Of a stretch of DNA of 64,000 nt, positions 1-8,211 are shown piece by piece. The notes under the pieces were generated by a model, which was not told the origin of the DNA, did no database searches, and saw nothing but the letters and a program-made list of their open reading frames with translations. The stretch's first letter is position 1. Each line of letters starts with the position of its first letter. Position numbers and translations under genes: made by a program. The DNA is from CAVTPU01 sp963736695 (lineage in GTDB: Bacteria; Actinomycetota; Actinomycetes; Mycobacteriales; Micromonosporaceae). The stretch spans positions 1,178,001 through 1,242,000 of the forward strand of contig CAVTPU010000004.1 of NCBI GenBank assembly GCA_963736695.1, written 5' to 3'.

Positions 1-2089
1 GGGTGAGCGCGTCGAGGATCTCGGACCACGCGCCGAGGATCCGCTGCTGCGGCGTGCCCCGTGCCAGGTGAGACCGACGTCGACGGGCGCGCGCGACACC
101 GATCACGAACACCAGCACCGCGAGCAGTGCCACAGCCGCGACAAGCCACCCAACGAGCGGCCCGGCGCCGGACTCCGCCGCCAGTAGGGGCGGGGCCGCG
201 CTCGCCGTCGGCGGTGAATATGTGGGGATGTCGGATGGCTCGACTGATGCCGGCGGGTTGGTCGGCGGCGCGGGTTTCGGCAGATATTCGTCCTCGAGCG
301 GACGGGGCGGCACGTCGGGCCTAGGTAACGGGTCGAACGGAACCCACCCGACGCCGGCGAAGAGCACCTCGGGCCAGGCGAGCGCCGCTCCGGCGGTGAC
401 CGTGCCACCGCCGACGGGGGTGCGGAAGCCGACGACCACCCGGGTCGGCAGACCCATAAGTCGGCCGAGAGTGGCGAAGGCGGTGGCGAACTGCTCGGAC
501 GTCCCTTGCTGTCCGCCGGCTCGCGGGCTGGTGAAGAGGAAAAACCTCAGGTTCGGATAGGCATGTCCGCTGGGCGCGTCGGCGGAGAGGCGATAGTGCT
601 CGGAGAGAAACATCTCCAACGCCTGCGCTTTCAGATATGGAGAGCCCTCGCCAGCGGCGATCTGTTCGGCGAGCCTGCCCAGATCATCGGGCACCGAGTC
701 GCCGACGCCGAGAAAACGGGCCACCGCCGGGCCGGCCGGCACGTCGGCGGCGGGCAGAAGATCAACAGCGATGCTGGGGTTGGCCGACGTGACGACATAG
801 GTCAGTCCCGGCTCCACTCGGTTGGAGTGCAGCAGCGTCCCGGTTGACGTGTCAAAGGCGACCCGGACACCGTCGACTCGTTGGGGTGACGCAACGGCGG
901 GCAGCAGTCGCCCAGCGAGCCCAGTGGCGGTGATGCGTTCCTCGATCGTACGAATGCTGGGTCTTTCGCCCAACGGATCGTCTCCGGGCGGCCGGTCTGG
1001 GGGCGGCAGCACACGGCCGGCGTTGCGATAGTCGGCCCGCATGTGCCACGTGATCCCGTCCCAGTCGGCGAGCACGGCGAGGCGCAGCCGCGCGTCATAG
1101 GCGGCGGTCGCCGGGTCGGAGTTGTCGGGGGGCTGTTCATCGAGCGGCTGCGCGTCCAGCTCGTTCGCCGAGTCCACGGCATCCTCGGTGGACGGTTCGC
1201 CGGACGGATCTGTCGACGAAGTGTCTGAAGGGGTGAGTCCGCGGAGCACGGTGACGTCGAACAGCGGTCGACTCGGGTCGGCCGCCCAGCCGGAGAGTCT
1301 GCTCAGTGGGTTCGCGTCGAGCGCGTCGAGGCTCGGTGGCGTGACATAGCGGCGCGGGTCGACGGGATCCCGGCGGACCCAACCGGCGGCGAGCGGCGCG
1401 ATCGCTACCGCGCCGGCGATCACCGCGACCAGGCCGAGGGCGAGTCCACCCGCCATCCGCAGCCGCAGCCGCCGGTCCCCGGTCGCCGGAAGCGCCAGGT
1501 CGGCGATGGCCAGCCCGACCGCCGCAACGACGGCGAAGAGCAGGGGTTGCGCGATGTTGACCGGCGCGTTCGGCCCGACCAGCACGAGGACGCCGGCATA
1601 GAGCAGGGCGGGCGGGATCAGCGCCGCAGCCGGCCGGCGGGCCCGTCCGGCGAGCTCGGTGGCGGCGAAACCGGCGAGCCAGGCGAGCGCCACTGGGGCG
1701 AGCACCGTGTCGGGCTGGGCTTCCACGGGGATCACCGCGGTGAGCAGCCGGGGAATGGCGTTGCGGGCCGCGTCGAGGGTGAGTGCGGTGAGGTCACCGC
1801 TGATCCCACCGGCGCGTGCCGAGATCTGCACGGCCGTGACGGTGGCGACGGCGAGCCCGATCACCGACAGTGCTGCGGCGAGCCAGGCCGGAGCCCGCCG
1901 AAGCGTCGCGGAGATCAGCACCGCGACGCCGGTGGCCACACCGACCATTTCGATGAGCAAAGGTCCGTTGTAGACACGACCGAGCGACGCCGCGGCGAGC
2001 AGCACGAGCAGCCAGGTCGTCACGGGCGACGCCCAACTGGACGTGTCGTGCGCCGGGCGTCGAGTCCGAAGGGATGCCCAGGTCACCAT
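1..2089 (-). CDS. Transglutaminase-like membrane protein (TgpA type), C-terminus beyond window, catalytic residues lost
   Basis: The frame is open from ATG at 2089 to the window edge, so about 696 residues are visible and the C-terminus is cut off. The N-terminal ~230 residues hold several hydrophobic segments, followed by an extracytoplasmic stretch with a transglutaminase-like core and another membrane segment near residue 620 followed by an RARRRR stretch. The architecture is that of TgpA/DUF3488 proteins, which sit beside DUF58 and MoxR in actinobacteria. The ATG overlaps the DUF58 stop by 7 nt, so translational coupling is likely. Odd point: where the family has Cys in G-x-C-E-x-F-A, this protein reads GTSEQFA (Ser about residue 531), and the catalytic His of H-A-W-x-E-V reads LAWPEV (Leu about residue 570); the FDP Asp is kept. 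It is therefore probably a non-enzymatic transglutaminase fold. Membrane topology is by eye. Confidence 0.85.
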   Translation of the reverse strand, partial: MVTWASLRTRRPAHDTSSWASPVTTWLLVLLAAASLGRVYNGPLLIEMVGVATGVAVLISATLRRAPAWLAAALSVIGLAVATVTAVQISARAGGISGDLTALTLDAARNAIPRLLTAVIPVEAQPDTVLAPVALAWLAGFAATELAGRARRPAAALIPPALLYAGVLVLVGPNAPVNIAQPLLFAVVAAVGLAIADLALPATGDRRLRLRMAGGLALGLVAVIAGAVAIAPLAAGWVRRDPVDPRRYVTPPSLDALDANPLSRLSGWAADPSRPLFDVTVLRGLTPSDTSSTDPSGEPSTEDAVDSANELDAQPLDEQPPDNSDPATAAYDARLRLAVLADWDGITWHMRADYRNAGRVLPPPDRPPGDDPLGERPSIRTIEERITATGLAGRLLPAVASPQRVDGVRVAFDTSTGTLLHSNRVEPGLTYVVTSANPSIAVDLLPAADVPAGPAVARFLGVGDSVPDDLGRLAEQIAAGEGSPYLKAQALEMFLSEHYRLSADAPSGHAYPNLRFFLFTSPRAGGQQGTSEQFATAFATLGRLMGLPTRVVVGFRTPVGGGTVTAGAALAWPEVLFAGVGWVPFDPLPRPDVPPRPLEDEYLPKPAPPTNPPASVEPSDIPTYSPPTASAAPPLLAAESGAGPLVGWLVAAVALLAVLVFVIGVARARRRRSHLARGTPQQRILGAWSEILDALT

Positions 2090-3255
2090 GCTCTCACCCC
2101 GTCCCATGCGGCCGCGAAGTCGGCGCCGTCGACGGCCCCGACGATGAGCAGTCCGGCCTCTGTCGACAGTCCGCTCTCGACGTCGCCGAATAGTCCGACG
2201 ACAATCGATGGATAGACGCCGCGCAGACCGGCGAGCAGGCCGAGCTCGGGCTGACTGGCCGAGCCGGTGAGGAAGACGAGGGTGTCGCCTTGGCGCCGCA
2301 GGTGCAGGTGTTGCACGGCTCGGCGCAGCAGTTCCGGATCGGCGCCCTCTGGCGGGCCGGCGAGGTCGGCCTCAGCGAGCCGGTCGAGCACCGGCCCCAC
2401 TCCGACGTCGTCGCTGACTCCGATGGCGCCGCTGACGAAGCCGAGTCGCGCCGCCACCCCTTCCCGGGCGCCGGCGACGAGCACCGACGCGGCTGCCTCG
2501 CAGACTGCCTCGAACGTCGATTCCCCGGCCTGGTCGAGGGAGTGCGCGCCGACTCGGTCGTCGAGCAGCACCACCAACGTGGGCAGGCTGGTGTCGACGT
2601 GTTCGCGCACCATGAGCTCGCCGACCCGCACAGAGGTGCGCCAGTGCACGCGGCGAAGGTCGTCGCCGACGACATATTCGCGCAGTGCGGCGAAGGTGAT
2701 GCTCCCGTGTGGGACCCGGTCGACCCGACCGTCCATGCTGCGGGAGAGTCCGACCGGCACCGCCGCGATGGGATGGACTCGGGGACGCACCCAGACGGTC
2801 GCCGAGCCACCGAAGCGCCGCACCACACTGGCGAGGCCGAGCGAGTCACGCCGACTGATCTCCAGTGGGCCGACCGTCACGACTCCCCGCCTCGACGTGG
2901 GCACCTCATAGTCCACAGAGGTCTCCCGCCCGGGTCGCAACCGCACAAGCGGCACTGGGACGAGGGCACCCGGCGTGATCCGGTCGCGTGCGGTGAGGCT
3001 GAGCCCGAGGAACCGACTGTCGTTGGTCACCGAGACTCGCATCTGGCATGGTTCGCCGCGGGTCACGCGGTCGGGGTCGACGTCACGTCGCACCCTGAGT
3101 CGGGGTCGCCACACCACGACGACGACGGCGCCCACCACCGCCACCAACGCGGCCGCGCCGAGCACCGCCAACTCCGGATAGCCCAGCCACAGGCCCGCCG
3201 TCAACGCGACGATCCCCGACGCGAGCAGCCCGAACCCTCGGGATGTGAATCGCAT
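2083..3255 (-). CDS. DUF58 domain-containing protein
   Basis: A 390-residue protein with two hydrophobic segments at the N-terminus (about residues 8-50), a beta-rich middle part and the DUF58 signature around residues 200-220 (GDDLRRVHWRTSVRVGELMV), followed by a von Willebrand A-like region (PTLVVLLDDR). DUF58 proteins are membrane-anchored partners of MoxR ATPases; their biochemical role is poorly known, with proposed links to envelope homeostasis. It lies 4 nt after the MoxR stop and overlaps the downstream transglutaminase-like gene, so the three genes form one operon (MoxR, DUF58, TgpA-like). Length is normal for the family. Confidence 0.9.
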   Translation of the reverse strand: MRFTSRGFGLLASGIVALTAGLWLGYPELAVLGAAALVAVVGAVVVVVWRPRLRVRRDVDPDRVTRGEPCQMRVSVTNDSRFLGLSLTARDRITPGALVPVPLVRLRPGRETSVDYEVPTSRRGVVTVGPLEISRRDSLGLASVVRRFGGSATVWVRPRVHPIAAVPVGLSRSMDGRVDRVPHGSITFAALREYVVGDDLRRVHWRTSVRVGELMVREHVDTSLPTLVVLLDDRVGAHSLDQAGESTFEAVCEAAASVLVAGAREGVAARLGFVSGAIGVSDDVGVGPVLDRLAEADLAGPPEGADPELLRRAVQHLHLRRQGDTLVFLTGSASQPELGLLAGLRGVYPSIVVGLFGDVESGLSTEAGLLIVGAVDGADFAAAWDGVRAW

Positions 3256-3259
3256 CGCC

Positions 3260-4249
3260 TTAGGCCCGCGATGTGGACGGGGCGGGGACCGGCACCGCCT
3301 CCACCACCGACTGCAGCACGTCGGACGCGGTCACCCCGCGCATGACCGCGTCGGGCACCAACAGCAGGCGATGCGCGAAGACCGGCTCGATCAGCTTCTT
3401 GACATCCTCAGGAACAACATATGGCCGTCCATCAATTAATGCGAACGCCTGGGCCGCGCGGGTGAGCGCGATCACTCCACGCGGGCTAACCCCGACCCTG
3501 ACCTGCTTATGCTCGCGGGTCGCCACGGCGAGTTTCACGGCATAGCCATAGAGCGGGTCGGCGATGAAGACTCGGTGGCCGAAACGGACGAGTTGGCTGA
3601 TCGTGGCCGTGTCGGTGACCGCGCCGAGATAGTCGGGCGACCGGCCGGCGGCCGCTCCCCGAAGCACCTCGATCTCCACGTTCTCATCGGGATAGCCGAC
3701 GGAGAGTTTCATGAGAAACCGGTCGAGCTGTGCCTCGGGCAGCCGATAGGTGCCGTCCATCTCCACCGGATTCTGGGTGGCCACGACGAGAAACGGTCGA
3801 GGCACCGGATGCGCGACCCCGTCGACCGTGACGTGCCTCTCCTCCATGACCTCCAGCAGCGCGGACTGCGTCTTCGGCGAAGCTCGGTTGATCTCGTCGG
3901 CGATGACGATGTTGGCGAACACCGGTCCACCGTGGAACTCGAACTGCCGAGAGGCCTGGTTGAAGATGGTGACGCCGGCGACATCGGAAGGGAGCAGGTC
4001 GGGGGTGAACTGAATGCGTCGCCACTGTCCGCGCACCGAGGCGGCGAGCGCCCTCGCGAGCGTCGTCTTGCCGACTCCTGGCACGTCTTCGAGCAGCAGG
4101 TGTCCTTCGGCGAACATCGCGGTGAGAGCCAGCCGCACCACCTCGGGTTTGCCCAGCACAACCGACTCGACGTTGGCCGCGATGCGCGCCGCGGTGTCGG
4201 CGAAAGCGATCACGTCTTCGGCGTTGAGGGTCGGTGGGGCTTCGATCAT
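3260..4249 (-). CDS. MoxR family AAA+ ATPase
   Basis: A 329-residue AAA_3 ATPase. Walker A is GVGKTTLARALA (about residues 59-70), Walker B and the following helix read ADEINRASPKTQSALLE (about 117-133), sensor 1 is VVATQNP, and an arginine occurs in the PEAQLDRF element. MoxR ATPases act as chaperone-like remodelers for VWA-containing partners; here the partner is the adjacent DUF58 protein. The ATG is preceded by AGGAG at 7-nt spacing, supporting this start. First gene of the operon; the 500-bp region upstream separates it from a divergent penicillin-binding protein gene. Confidence 0.93.
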   Translation of the reverse strand: MIEAPPTLNAEDVIAFADTAARIAANVESVVLGKPEVVRLALTAMFAEGHLLLEDVPGVGKTTLARALAASVRGQWRRIQFTPDLLPSDVAGVTIFNQASRQFEFHGGPVFANIVIADEINRASPKTQSALLEVMEERHVTVDGVAHPVPRPFLVVATQNPVEMDGTYRLPEAQLDRFLMKLSVGYPDENVEIEVLRGAAAGRSPDYLGAVTDTATISQLVRFGHRVFIADPLYGYAVKLAVATREHKQVRVGVSPRGVIALTRAAQAFALIDGRPYVVPEDVKKLIEPVFAHRLLLVPDAVMRGVTASDVLQSVVEAVPVPAPSTSRA

Positions 4250-4749
4250 GGCGCTGCTCCTGGGGGTCGGGGCCCGCCGGGGATCACAGCTTCCTCCGGC
4301 GATCCCGGCTCATCTTAGGCGGGTGTGGTGACCCCGTTCCACCGCCGTCCACACCCTGCACTCGTAAGACATCTAGACATCGCCAGTTATCCACACATCG
4401 ACCTCTGGGGCTTGACAAGCGTCCGTCACGGCCGACGCCGCCCAGCCTCCTCGACCGAGCAGAGCCAATTATTCGTACGGGTAAATCTATCGCCCACTCG
4501 ACGAGACCCGACGCGTCTGGTCGGCCGCCCGGCGAGCACGTGCCTTGATCGTCGGGCCTCGGGTGAGCGCGGGTCGCGTCCAGCCCCGGATGATCAACGA
4601 AAGGCAGGCACTCCGATGGACAGTTGACGCTGTGGGTCGCGGGCCGCCGAGCGCTGCCCACCCCACCTCGCCCGCCTCAATTGCAACAGTGATTCGCCCG
4701 GTTGAGGATCCTTGGCCGCTACTGTCGAGTTTTGTCCTACTTTTGAGGG
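4250..4749. other. 500-bp intergenic region between divergent MoxR operon and PBP gene
   Basis: No convincing gene is seen on either strand; the open frames here have poor composition and no recognisable domain. It should carry the divergent promoters of the MoxR operon (left) and the penicillin-binding protein (right). A TACTTT hexamer at 4738-4743 lies 6 nt before GTG 4750 and resembles the leaderless promoters found elsewhere in the window. Confidence 0.5.
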
Positions 4750-6906
4750 GTGATGACGCCGAACCCCACAATGATGAGATACCTCACCACGCTTGTCCGC
4801 ACCGGACTCATCGGCGGGATAGTGCTCGCGGTGGGGGCGTTCCCCCTCGCCGGAGTCGCCGGGCTCGGCGTGCTTAAAGCGACCGACTTCCTCCATGACC
4901 TGCCCGACACCCTGCGCCCCGGCATCTCCGCGCAGGTGACCTACGTCTATGCCAGTGACGGACGCACCCCGATCACCCAGTTCTACGAGGAATACCGCAA
5001 ATACATTCCGCTCGCCGAGATCTCACCGCACATGCTGCGGGCGACCGTCGCCAGCGAGGACTCCCGATTCTATGAACACCACGGGGTGGACATGCGCGGC
5101 GTCATGCGCGCCTTCATCGCCAATCAACAGGCCGGCGGGGTCTCGCAGGGCGCCTCCACACTGACCATGCAATACGTACGCAACGTCCAACGCGACGCGG
5201 CCCGGACACCGACCGAGGTGGCTGAAGCGACCGCGCAGAGCAACCTTCGCAAGCTTAAGGAGATGCGCCTGGCTGTCGCGGTCGAGAAACGACTGACCAA
5301 AGCCCAGATCCTCGAACGCTATCTCAACGTGGCCTACTTCGGGCACCGCGCCTACGGCATCTACGCCGCGGCCGAGGTCTATTTCTCCAAGCGGCCCAAG
5401 GATCTCACCATCGCCGAGGCCGCCACCCTCGCCGGCGTCGTCAAGGCCCCATCGGCGTTCGACCCGGCGGGCAGTTATCGCGCCGCCGCGCTCGACCGCC
5501 GCAACTACGTCATCGACCGGATGGCCGACCTCAAATACCTCTCCCCGCAGCTCGCCACGTCCGCCAAGACCACACCGATCGCGCTCCGCCTGACCAACCC
5601 GCCCAACGACTGCGTCTCGGTCAACCCGCGACACAACGACTGGGGCTTCTTCTGCGACATGTTCAAGTCCTGGTGGCGACAGCAGAAGGCGTTTGGTGAC
5701 ACCCCACAACAACGGGAGGAGAACCTGCGACGCGGCGGCTATCGCATCGTCACCTCGCTCAACCCGCGCACCCAGGCGATCGCAATGTCGGAGGTCACCG
5801 AGAAGGAACGCGTCGGCAGCTCGTTCGCACTCGGCGTGGTGGCCGTCGAGCCCGGCACCGGACGGATCGCCGCGGCTGCGGTCAACCGCCGCTATCACCT
5901 GAGCCAGAAAGGCAACGGAATCAGCACCGATCCCTATCGCGCCGCGCGCGACCTGCCCGGAACCTATCCCAACACCGTGGTTCCGCTGCTCGGCGGAGGT
6001 GACATGCCGGGCTATCAGGCGGGTTCGACCTTCAAGATGTTCACCATGCTCGCGGCCCTCGAGCAAGGCATGCCGCTCAACACCCGCATTCACTCCCCGA
6101 TGAGCGTGCGCACGCACTATCTCACCGGCCCGGGCGATCCGTCACTATGCGGAGGCGTCTATTGGTGCCCCCACAACGCCAGCAGCGCCATGGTCGGGAC
6201 GCAGACGATGTGGTCGGGCTTCGGCAAGTCGGTCAACACCTACTTCGTCCAACTTGAGGAGCGGGTCGGCGCGGACCGTGCCGTCAAGATGGCCGAACGG
6301 CTCGGGCTGCGCTGGCACACCGAGGTCGACCAGCGGATGGCCGCCCCCGAACATGTCAAGGGTTGGGGTTCGTTCACTCTCGGGGTGGCCGACACGACCC
6401 CGTTGGAGATGGCCAACGCCTATGCCACGGTCGCGGCGGACGGCCGTCACTGCGAACCGATGCCGGTGATCAGCATCACCGACATCAACGGTCGCGTGTT
6501 GCCCACAGGGCAACCGCAGTGCCGGCAGGAGGTCGACCCAGAGGTGGCCCGCGCGGCTGCCGACGCGGCCCGGTGCGTCACCGGATACCGCGCCTCGTCC
6601 GGCGGGTGTGGCGGCTGGTCCACCGCGCCCGACGTCTATCGGTCAGTCGGACGACCCATCGCCGGCAAGACCGGCACGACCGACGAGACCCGGGCCGCGT
6701 GGTTCGTGGGCATGACACCGGGGCTCGCCGCCGCGAGCTTCATCGCCGACCCGGACACGCCGTTCCACGTCCCGGGAGACGGAAACTCGTGGAAACCCAT
6801 CTCAACGGTCTCCGGTGTGCTGAAACGTGCTCTGGCCGGCACGCCGGTGCGCGAGTTCACTCCGCCCTCAGCCCGCACCGCCTACGGGCCGGATCATGAA
6901 CGGTGA
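4750..6906 (+). CDS. Class A penicillin-binding protein (bifunctional glycosyltransferase/transpeptidase)
   Basis: A 718-residue peptidoglycan synthase with an N-terminal membrane segment (about residues 15-38). The GT51 glycosyltransferase domain shows the catalytic Glu in ASEDSRFYEHHG (about 101-112) and QGASTLTMQ; the transpeptidase domain shows SxxK as GSTFKMF (about 425), SxN as KSVNTY and KTG as GKTGTT (about 640). It polymerises and crosslinks peptidoglycan outside the membrane. No PASTA repeats follow, which distinguishes it from many actinobacterial PonA proteins. Start choice: GTG 4750 follows a TACTTT -10-like hexamer by 6 nt (leaderless pattern); ATG 4753, 4771 and 4774 are alternatives, and GAGGGG at 4745-4750 is too close to 4753 to be a normal ribosome site. 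Confidence 0.92.
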   Translation: MMTPNPTMMRYLTTLVRTGLIGGIVLAVGAFPLAGVAGLGVLKATDFLHDLPDTLRPGISAQVTYVYASDGRTPITQFYEEYRKYIPLAEISPHMLRATVASEDSRFYEHHGVDMRGVMRAFIANQQAGGVSQGASTLTMQYVRNVQRDAARTPTEVAEATAQSNLRKLKEMRLAVAVEKRLTKAQILERYLNVAYFGHRAYGIYAAAEVYFSKRPKDLTIAEAATLAGVVKAPSAFDPAGSYRAAALDRRNYVIDRMADLKYLSPQLATSAKTTPIALRLTNPPNDCVSVNPRHNDWGFFCDMFKSWWRQQKAFGDTPQQREENLRRGGYRIVTSLNPRTQAIAMSEVTEKERVGSSFALGVVAVEPGTGRIAAAAVNRRYHLSQKGNGISTDPYRAARDLPGTYPNTVVPLLGGGDMPGYQAGSTFKMFTMLAALEQGMPLNTRIHSPMSVRTHYLTGPGDPSLCGGVYWCPHNASSAMVGTQTMWSGFGKSVNTYFVQLEERVGADRAVKMAERLGLRWHTEVDQRMAAPEHVKGWGSFTLGVADTTPLEMANAYATVAADGRHCEPMPVISITDINGRVLPTGQPQCRQEVDPEVARAAADAARCVTGYRASSGGCGGWSTAPDVYRSVGRPIAGKTGTTDETRAAWFVGMTPGLAAASFIADPDTPFHVPGDGNSWKPISTVSGVLKRALAGTPVREFTPPSARTAYGPDHER

Positions 6907-6964
6907 GGATCCCGACCGTCGAGCCAAACTGGCGGTCGGCCCGCTGGGCCGCCTCGCCGACGGG

Positions 6965-6970
6965 TAGCCT
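6965..6970 (+). promoter_or_regulatory. TAGCCT -10-like element of leaderless SURF1 gene
   Basis: The hexamer TAGCCT lies 6 nt before the GTG start at 6977, with no Shine-Dalgarno sequence. Actinobacterial leaderless mRNAs typically have TANNNT about 7 nt before a start codon that is also the first transcribed base. The same arrangement recurs at 11374, 14481 and 40966. Confidence 0.5.
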
Positions 6971-6976
6971 CCTGTT

Positions 6977-7816
6977 GTGTACCGGTTCGTGCTCTCGGCC
7001 CGTTGGCTCGGCCTCGCCCTCCTCATGGCGATCGCCGCGATCATCATGATCAAGTTGGGTTACTGGCAGCTCGATCGCTATCACCAGCGCAGCGCGGTCA
7101 ACGAACGCATCGACGACGCCGCCACTCGCCCGCCGGCTCCCCTCACCTCGACATTGGCTGCGCCAACGCCCGGACAAGCCGGCGCCGTGGGGGCCGCACC
7201 CGCCGGTGACCTGTTGTGGAGCCGAGTGAGCGCGACCGGGCGCTATGACCGCGAGCACGAGATCTTGGCACGGTCGCGAACCGCAGGCGGGCACGTCGGC
7301 GTGGAAGTGATCACTCCACTGCGACTCGCCGACGGGACTGCGGTCCTCGTGGACAGGGGCTGGGTGCCGCCCGCCGCCGACGGCACGGCGCAGCTGCCCA
7401 CCGTGCCGAAACCCCCGGAGGGCGAGGTCACGGTCATCGGACGGGTCCACGCGGCCGAGAGTCGCGCGCAGGCGCCAGAGTCAATCGGCGGCCAACTCAC
7501 CGTGAGGCGCATCGCACCGGACCGGCTCGCTGCCGCTTTGCCCTATCCCGTGTACGGGGCCTATCTCACGCTGGAGAGCCAGACCCCCCCGGCCGACAGC
7601 ACGTTCGTGGGCATCGAGCCCAGCCGCGAGAACTCCATGCTCAACGCCGGCTATGCGGCGCAGTGGTGGCTCATGGCTGGTTTGTGCGTGATCGGATACT
7701 TCTATCTTGTTGTACGGGAGCGCCGCTCCCGCCTCGCCATCGGGTCGATCGCTGACACGCCCGCGGAGTTGTTCGCTTCCGCACCCGCCGAGGCGCCGGT
7801 TTCGCCCGCGGTGTGA
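6977..7816 (+). CDS. SURF1 family cytochrome oxidase biogenesis protein
   Basis: A 279-residue membrane protein with the SURF1 hallmark layout: an N-terminal transmembrane helix (about residues 9-27) immediately followed by the conserved GYWQLDRYHQR motif, a large extracytoplasmic domain, a GWVP motif (DRGWVPP), and a second transmembrane helix near residues 222-240 (QWWLMAGLCVIGYFYLVVRE). SURF1 proteins assist assembly of haem-copper cytochrome c oxidase. GTG start chosen because of the TAGCCT element 6 nt upstream. The proline- and alanine-rich C-terminal tail is not conserved in type. Confidence 0.93.
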   Translation: MYRFVLSARWLGLALLMAIAAIIMIKLGYWQLDRYHQRSAVNERIDDAATRPPAPLTSTLAAPTPGQAGAVGAAPAGDLLWSRVSATGRYDREHEILARSRTAGGHVGVEVITPLRLADGTAVLVDRGWVPPAADGTAQLPTVPKPPEGEVTVIGRVHAAESRAQAPESIGGQLTVRRIAPDRLAAALPYPVYGAYLTLESQTPPADSTFVGIEPSRENSMLNAGYAAQWWLMAGLCVIGYFYLVVRERRSRLAIGSIADTPAELFASAPAEAPVSPAV

Positions 7817-7938
7817 AGCTTTCGCCCCGCCGCGCGGTCTGGCTGCGTGGGTCTGCCGTGTGGGTCTGGCCGATCCTTCGGGCCGCGCCCTTCGCGTGGG
7901 AGACAATGGGGGGAGATCCACGTCACGGGAGGTATGCC

Positions 7939-8202
7939 ATGACAGCGGCGACGACAACGTGGGGCATCGAGATGCGGTTCGAGGAGACCTCTGACTTCAC
8001 TCACGCGACTGCGATCGTGTTGACTCCGGCCGGCCGCGAACTGCGCGGTCATGGGCAGGCTCGGCGCAATCCCGTTGATCGCCCATCGCCACGCATCGGT
8101 GAAGAGGTGGCTGGGGCGAGGGCACTGTCCAACCTGGCCCACGAACTGTTGGAGTTCGCGGCGTCGGAGATCGAGTCAAACGCGGCCGGCGACCAGTTCT
8201 GA
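7939..8202 (+). CDS. DUF1876 domain-containing protein
   Basis: An 87-residue protein beginning TAATTTWGIEMRFEETSD after the initiator Met and ending in a helical segment (GARALSNLAHELLEFAASEIE), which is the DUF1876 pattern: a strand with a T-x-A-x-A motif, then R-G-x-G-x-A-R-x-N-P and a C-terminal helix. DUF1876 proteins are small cytoplasmic actinobacterial proteins of unknown function with a dsRBD-like fold. The frame is open further upstream, but the ATG at 7939 has a good GGGAGG site at 6-nt spacing and matches the family's N-terminus. Confidence 0.88.
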   Translation: MTAATTTWGIEMRFEETSDFTHATAIVLTPAGRELRGHGQARRNPVDRPSPRIGEEVAGARALSNLAHELLEFAASEIESNAAGDQF

Positions 8203-8211
8203 CCGCGGTCG

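Noticed and set aside
4284..4661. Minus-strand 125-codon frame upstream of moxR
   Set aside because: Arg-rich without any domain, and it overlaps the region that must hold the divergent promoters.
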